The notes under the pieces are model-generated. The model had not been told where the DNA came from, ran no database searches, and saw only the letters and a program-made list of their open reading frames with translations. From Streptomyces agglomeratus (lineage in GTDB: Bacteria > Actinomycetota > Actinomycetes > Streptomycetales > Streptomycetaceae): DNA of 64,000 nt. Below, one piece after another: positions 60,443-64,000 of the stretch. A program made the translations under genes and the position numbers. The first letter of the stretch is position 1. Each line of letters begins with the position of its first letter. The stretch spans positions 6,268,501 to 6,332,500 of the forward strand of contig NZ_MEHJ01000001.1 of the NCBI RefSeq assembly GCF_001746415.1. The letters run 5' to 3'.

Positions 60443-60600
60443 ACGCCCAGGTGTCCACCCGGTCAAGCACAGCCGGCACGCCGCTCCGACGACCACAGCC
60501 GGGACGCCGCTCCGACGGCAGCGGGCCCGTGACGCCGGTTCGCCGACGGCAGCGGGGCGGTGCCCGAAGGCACCGCCCCGCGTCACGCCACTCGCTCGCC

Positions 60601-61614
60601 CTACTCCTCCGCGGAGCCTTCCGCCCCGTCGGAGCCTTCCGCGCTGTCCGTGCCCTGCTGGGTCTCGGGCTCCGCACGCGGCGGCCTGGGGGGCCGCGCG
60701 CGGCCGCTGGAGCTGTCGCGCAGGTACGTACCGCTGGTGTCGCCCCCGTCCGTCGCGTGACCGGGGCCGGGACCGCCGTCGCGCCGCCGCAGGTACCGCT
60801 CGAACTCGCGGGCGATGGCCTCGCCCGTCGCCTCGGGGAGCTCCACGGTGTCCCGCGCCTCCTCCAGCGACTGCACGTACTCCGCCACCTCGCTGTCCTC
60901 GGCGGCCAGTTGGTCGACGCCGACCTGCCACGCCCGCGCGTCCTCGGGCAGTTCACCCAGCGGGATGCGCAGGTCGATGAGGTCTTCGAGGCGGTTGAGC
61001 AGCGCCAGCGTGGCCTTGGGGTTCGGCGGCTGCGACACGTAGTGCGGTACGGCAGCCCACAGGCTCACCGCTGGCACGCCCGCGTGCGTACACGCCTCCT
61101 GGAGGATGCCCACGATGCCCGTGGGGCCCTCGTACTTGGTCTCCTCCAGGTCCATGGTCCGCGCCAGATCCGCGTCCGAGGTCACGCCGCTGACCGGCAC
61201 CGGCCTGGTGTGCGGGGTGTCGCCGAGCAGCGCGCCCAGGATCACGATCATCTCGACACCCAGCTCGTGGGCGAAGCCGAGGATCTCGTTGCAGTACGAA
61301 CGCCACCGCATGGACGGCTCGATGCCGCGCACCAGGACGAGGTCACGGGGCTTGTCGCCGCCGATCCGTACCACGGAGAGCCGTGTCGTGGGCCAGGTGA
61401 TCTTGCGGACTCCGCCGTCGATGAACACCGTGGGCCGGTTGACCTGGAAGTCGTAGTAGTCCTCGGCGTCGAGCGCCGCGAAGACCTCGCCCTTCCATTC
61501 CCGGTCCAGGTGCGCGACCGCGGTGGAGGCGGCGTCGCCGGCGTCGTTCCAGCCCTCGAACGCGGCCACCATGACCGGGTCGATCAGCTCGGGAACCCCC
61601 TCGAGCTCGATCAC
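60601..61614 (-). CDS. PAC2 family protein (proteasome assembly chaperone-like)
   Basis: 337 residues of the PAC2 fold: VIELEGVPELIDPVMVAAFEGWNDAGDAAS, then VVRIGGDKPRDLVLVRGIEPSMRW and MIVILGALLGDTPHTRPVPVSG. The C-terminal 60 residues are Gly/Ser/Glu-rich and disordered. In actinobacteria PAC2 proteins are conserved and linked to the proteasome or protein quality control, but their role is not proven. GTG 61614 is chosen because AAAGGGGG lies about 7 nt upstream and the N-terminus then matches the family; a TTG at 61653 would add 13 residues. Confidence 0.87.
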   Translation of the reverse strand: MIELEGVPELIDPVMVAAFEGWNDAGDAASTAVAHLDREWKGEVFAALDAEDYYDFQVNRPTVFIDGGVRKITWPTTRLSVVRIGGDKPRDLVLVRGIEPSMRWRSYCNEILGFAHELGVEMIVILGALLGDTPHTRPVPVSGVTSDADLARTMDLEETKYEGPTGIVGILQEACTHAGVPAVSLWAAVPHYVSQPPNPKATLALLNRLEDLIDLRIPLGELPEDARAWQVGVDQLAAEDSEVAEYVQSLEEARDTVELPEATGEAIAREFERYLRRRDGGPGPGHATDGGDTSGTYLRDSSSGRARPPRPPRAEPETQQGTDSAEGSDGAEGSAEE

Positions 61615-61742
61615 CCAGTGCCCCCTTTCGAAGTTCCCTTGTGCACGCACCAACCTTACGGCTTCAACCAGGTGCGGTGACGCCCGATGCGCATGGGGGA
61701 AGCGTGCCCGGCGCCCGTCGGATCAACCGCCGGATCCCCGGC

Positions 61743-61784
61743 ACGGGTAAGGGGCGACCGCCCATGCGGCCGCCCCTTACCCGT
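61743..61784. terminator. Terminator between glpD and the PAC2 gene
   Basis: A 14-bp perfect outer stem (ACGGGTAAGGGGCG with CGCCCCTTACCCGT) with an inner CCG/CGG extension. It ends the glpK-glpD transcript on the minus strand. Confidence 0.85.
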
Positions 61785-61804
61785 CCCCCCGTACGCCCGG
61801 TGCC

Positions 61805-63415
61805 TCAGGCGCGGCGGTCCAGCACGTCCTCGACCTTGGCGCGGACCTCGTCCGTGGCCAGGCCCCGGATCGTCAGCGTCGTACGGCGGCGCAGTACGTC
61901 GTCCGCCGTCTCGGCCCACTCGTGGTCGCGTGCGTACACGACCTGCGCCCAGATCTCCGGCGCGTCGGGGTGGACGCGCTCGGCCAGTGCCGGGTCCTCG
62001 TTGGCCAGCCGCGCGATGTCGAACGACAGCGAGCCGTAGTGCGTGGCCAGGTGACGGGCGGTGTCGGCGGCCATCCGCGGGCCCGGCGTACCGCCGTCGA
62101 CGAGCAGCCGGTGCGCCACCGCGTTCGGGTTGGATATGCCCGGCAGCGGCAGCTTCTTCGGCAGCCGCGAGATCGGCTCCATGTCCTCGCCCAGCGGGTG
62201 GCCGGGCAGGGCGGCGAGCTTGTTCATGACGGTGCGCCCGATGTGACGGAACGTCGTCCACTTGCCGCCGGCGACCGACAGCATCCCGCCGCGTCCCTCG
62301 GTGACGACCGTCTCGCGCTTGGCCTTCGAGGTGTCACCGGGACCGCCCGGCAGCACCCGCAGACCCGCGAAGGAGTACGTGATCAGGTCGCGGGAGAGCT
62401 GCTGGTCGCGGATCGAGAAGGCGGCCTCGTCCAGGATCTGGGCGATGTCCTTCTCGTTGACCGCGACGTCCGCCGGGTCGCCCTCGTACTCCTCGTCGGT
62501 CGTGCCGAGCAGCAGCTGGTCCTCCCACGGCAGCGCGAAGGTGATGCGGTACTTGTCGATCGGCGTCGCCAGCGCGGCCCGCCAGGGGGCGGTCCGCTTG
62601 AGCACCAGGTGCGCGCCCTTGGAGAGGCGGATGGAGGGCGCCGCGTTCGGGTTCTCCATCTTGCGCAGGTGGTCGACCCACGGCCCGGTGGCGTTGAGCA
62701 CCAGACGGGCCGTCACACCGAACTCGGAGCCGTCCAGGCGGTCCCTGAGCTCCGCGCCCGTGACCCTGCCGTTGGTGAAGCGCAGGCCGGTGACCTCGGC
62801 GTGGTTGAGGACGGTAGCGCCCGCATCGACGGCGGCCCGGACCGTCATCAGGGCCATGCGCGAGTCGTTCATCTGGTCGTCGCCGTAGACCGCGACGGCC
62901 TTGAGGTCGTCCGTACGGAGCTCGGGCACCGCACGCGCGGCCTTCGCCGGGCTGATCACATGGCCGACACCGTCGCCGAAGGCGGACAGTGCCGAGTAGG
63001 CGAAGACGCCCGCGCCCAGCTTGGCCGCGCCGTGCGGGCCGCCCTTGTAGACGGGGAGGTAGAAGGTCAGCGGGTTGGCGAGGTGCGGCGCGACGTCCCG
63101 GGAGACGGCGCGCCGCTCGAAGTGGTTCTCCGCCACCAGCTTGACCGCGCCGGTCTGGAGGTAGCGCAGTCCGCCGTGGAGCAGCTTGGAGGAGGCGGAG
63201 GAGGTGGCGCCGGCGAAGTCGCCGGCGTCCACCAGGGCCACCCGCAGTCCCGACTGGGCGGCGTGCCAGGCGGTGGAGATGCCCAGGATGCCGCCGCCGA
63301 TCACCAGGAGGTCGTACGTCGCCTTGGAAAGGTGTTCCCGGGTTTCGGCACGGCTCGTGGCACAGCCGTCGGCCGGGCGCGTCCCGAGGGCCGGGACGCT
63401 CTGCAGGGTGGTCAT
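61805..63415 (-). CDS. glpD: Glycerol-3-phosphate dehydrogenase
   Basis: 536-residue FAD-dependent enzyme oxidising sn-glycerol-3-phosphate to dihydroxyacetone phosphate and passing electrons to quinone. It has the FAD motif LLVIGGGILGISTAWHAAQSG, the ATSSASSKLLHGGLRYLQTG segment, VLNATGPWVDHLR and SVAGGKWTTFRHIGRTVM, plus a C-terminal helical domain. GAGGAG precedes ATG 63415. It follows glpK by 15 nt, so glycerol uptake and oxidation are co-transcribed; in Streptomyces this operon is controlled by GylR (not in the window). Confidence 0.96.
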   Translation of the reverse strand: MTTLQSVPALGTRPADGCATSRAETREHLSKATYDLLVIGGGILGISTAWHAAQSGLRVALVDAGDFAGATSSASSKLLHGGLRYLQTGAVKLVAENHFERRAVSRDVAPHLANPLTFYLPVYKGGPHGAAKLGAGVFAYSALSAFGDGVGHVISPAKAARAVPELRTDDLKAVAVYGDDQMNDSRMALMTVRAAVDAGATVLNHAEVTGLRFTNGRVTGAELRDRLDGSEFGVTARLVLNATGPWVDHLRKMENPNAAPSIRLSKGAHLVLKRTAPWRAALATPIDKYRITFALPWEDQLLLGTTDEEYEGDPADVAVNEKDIAQILDEAAFSIRDQQLSRDLITYSFAGLRVLPGGPGDTSKAKRETVVTEGRGGMLSVAGGKWTTFRHIGRTVMNKLAALPGHPLGEDMEPISRLPKKLPLPGISNPNAVAHRLLVDGGTPGPRMAADTARHLATHYGSLSFDIARLANEDPALAERVHPDAPEIWAQVVYARDHEWAETADDVLRRRTTLTIRGLATDEVRAKVEDVLDRRA

Positions 63416-63430
63416 TTTCGTAACTCCTCG

Positions 63431-64000
63431 TCAGCTCTCGTCTTCGATCCAGCCCATGGACCGCTGGACGGCCTTGAGCCAGCTCTTGTACTCGCGGTCC
63501 CGCGTGTCCGCGTCCATGCGGGGGGTCCACTCGGCGGCCCTGCGCCAGTTGGCGCGCAGCTCGTCGGTGCTGGACCAGAAGCCGACGGCCAGGCCGGCGG
63601 CGTAGGCGGCGCCGAGGCAGGTGGTCTCGGCGACCATCGGGCGCACGACCGGTGCGTCCAGGAAGTCGGAGAGCGTCTGCATCAGCAGGTTGTTGGAGGT
63701 CATGCCGCCGTCGACCTTGAGGGCCGTCAGCTCGACGCCGGAGTCCTTGGTCATGGCGTCGCTGATCTCGCGGGTCTGCCAGGCGGTGGCCTCCAGGACG
63801 GCACGGGCGATGTGCGCCTTGGTGACGTACCGGGTGAGGCCGGCGATCACACCGCGGGCGTCGGGACGCCAGTACGGGGCGAACAGGCCGGAGAAGGCCG
63901 GCACGAAGTACGCGCCGCCGTTGTCCTCGACCGAGGAGGCCAGCGTCTCGATCTCGGCGGCCGACTTGATCAGGCCCATCTGGTCGCGCATCCACTGGAC
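63431..64000 (-). CDS. glpK: Glycerol kinase, 3' part
   Basis: C-terminal 189 or so residues of glycerol kinase; the rest lies beyond the right edge. It has [34 protein letters not shown], the ATP-site [21 protein letters not shown] and [19 protein letters not shown], all diagnostic for the FGGY family glycerol kinase. It phosphorylates glycerol to the GlpD substrate. The stop is 15 nt before the glpD ATG. The frame is open at the window edge. Confidence 0.97.
   Translation of the reverse strand, partial: VQWMRDQMGLIKSAAEIETLASSVEDNGGAYFVPAFSGLFAPYWRPDARGVIAGLTRYVTKAHIARAVLEATAWQTREISDAMTKDSGVELTALKVDGGMTSNNLLMQTLSDFLDAPVVRPMVAETTCLGAAYAAGLAVGFWSSTDELRANWRRAAEWTPRMDADTRDREYKSWLKAVQRSMGWIEDES

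Noticed and set aside
60410..60445. Third copy of the GntR-type TACGACGTA site
   Set aside because: A similar word occurs at 60421-60430, but the context has no gluconate genes and the flanks differ. Probably chance.

Overview
The window is chromosomal DNA of a Streptomyces-type actinomycete. It has very high GC with strong third-position bias. Genus-level markers are two chaplins (one long, one short), a mycothiol cysteine ligase (mshC), a mycothiol-dependent dehydrogenase, an F420-type LLM oxidoreductase, GTG starts and many TetR regulators. From memory (not checked), the order glpK-glpD-PAC2-mshC-DUF3090-phosphatase, the chpH-chpC pair, gntR/gntK/gntP and soxR follows the S. coelicolor SCO1660-SCO1697 core region, read in reverse.

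Layout. 1-4.3 kb: end of a zinc alcohol dehydrogenase, an MHS-type MFS transporter, and a short P450-like protein coupled to a PEP mutase/isocitrate lyase family protein. 4.4-6.1 kb: an IS1634-like insertion sequence with perfect 16-bp terminal repeats, a 6-bp target duplication and a frameshifted transposase, inserted at the 3' end of an ArsR gene. 6.1-11.1 kb: acyl-CoA metabolism genes (acyl-CoA dehydrogenase, MaoC hydratase) with TetR regulators, then soxR. 11.2-16.2 kb: a zinc-ribbon protein, a secreted penicillin-acylase-family enzyme and a Tat-exported NamZ-type muramidase. 16.3-22.8 kb: SDR, acyl-CoA ligase and TetR facing an APH-type kinase and an ACAD11-type dehydrogenase, with a shared operator-like motif; this resembles a 4-hydroxyacid degradation route. 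23-36.5 kb: small membrane proteins, Nudix, FAD dehydrogenase, permeases, a molybdopterin oxidoreductase with cytochrome b, and the gluconate genes. 36.6-42.5 kb: a TetR-controlled operon of permease, amidohydrolase, mycothiol-type dehydrogenase and metallo-beta-lactamase hydrolase. 42.5-46.7 kb: tRNA-Leu, an M20 peptidase and the chaplins. 46.8-52.6 kb: a RecD-like protein with degenerate ATPase motifs, an aldo/keto reductase, an LLM oxidoreductase and a ferritin-like protein. 52.7-57.3 kb: corA, a phosphatase, DUF3090, an SCO1664-type protein and mshC.

57.4-60.4 kb is an apparent insertion between mshC and the PAC2 gene. It holds an intact rmlC and a decayed aminotransferase-CapD-RmlB hybrid. 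The core resumes with PAC2, glpD and the 3' part of glpK at the right edge.

There is no CRISPR array, no prophage and no large biosynthetic cluster. No stretch longer than about 300 bases lacks a gene. The most novel-looking items are the split ACAD11-type regulon, the mycothiol-linked amidohydrolase operon, the collagen-like chaplin, the RecD-like protein without a usable Walker A, and the decayed sugar-nucleotide fusion.
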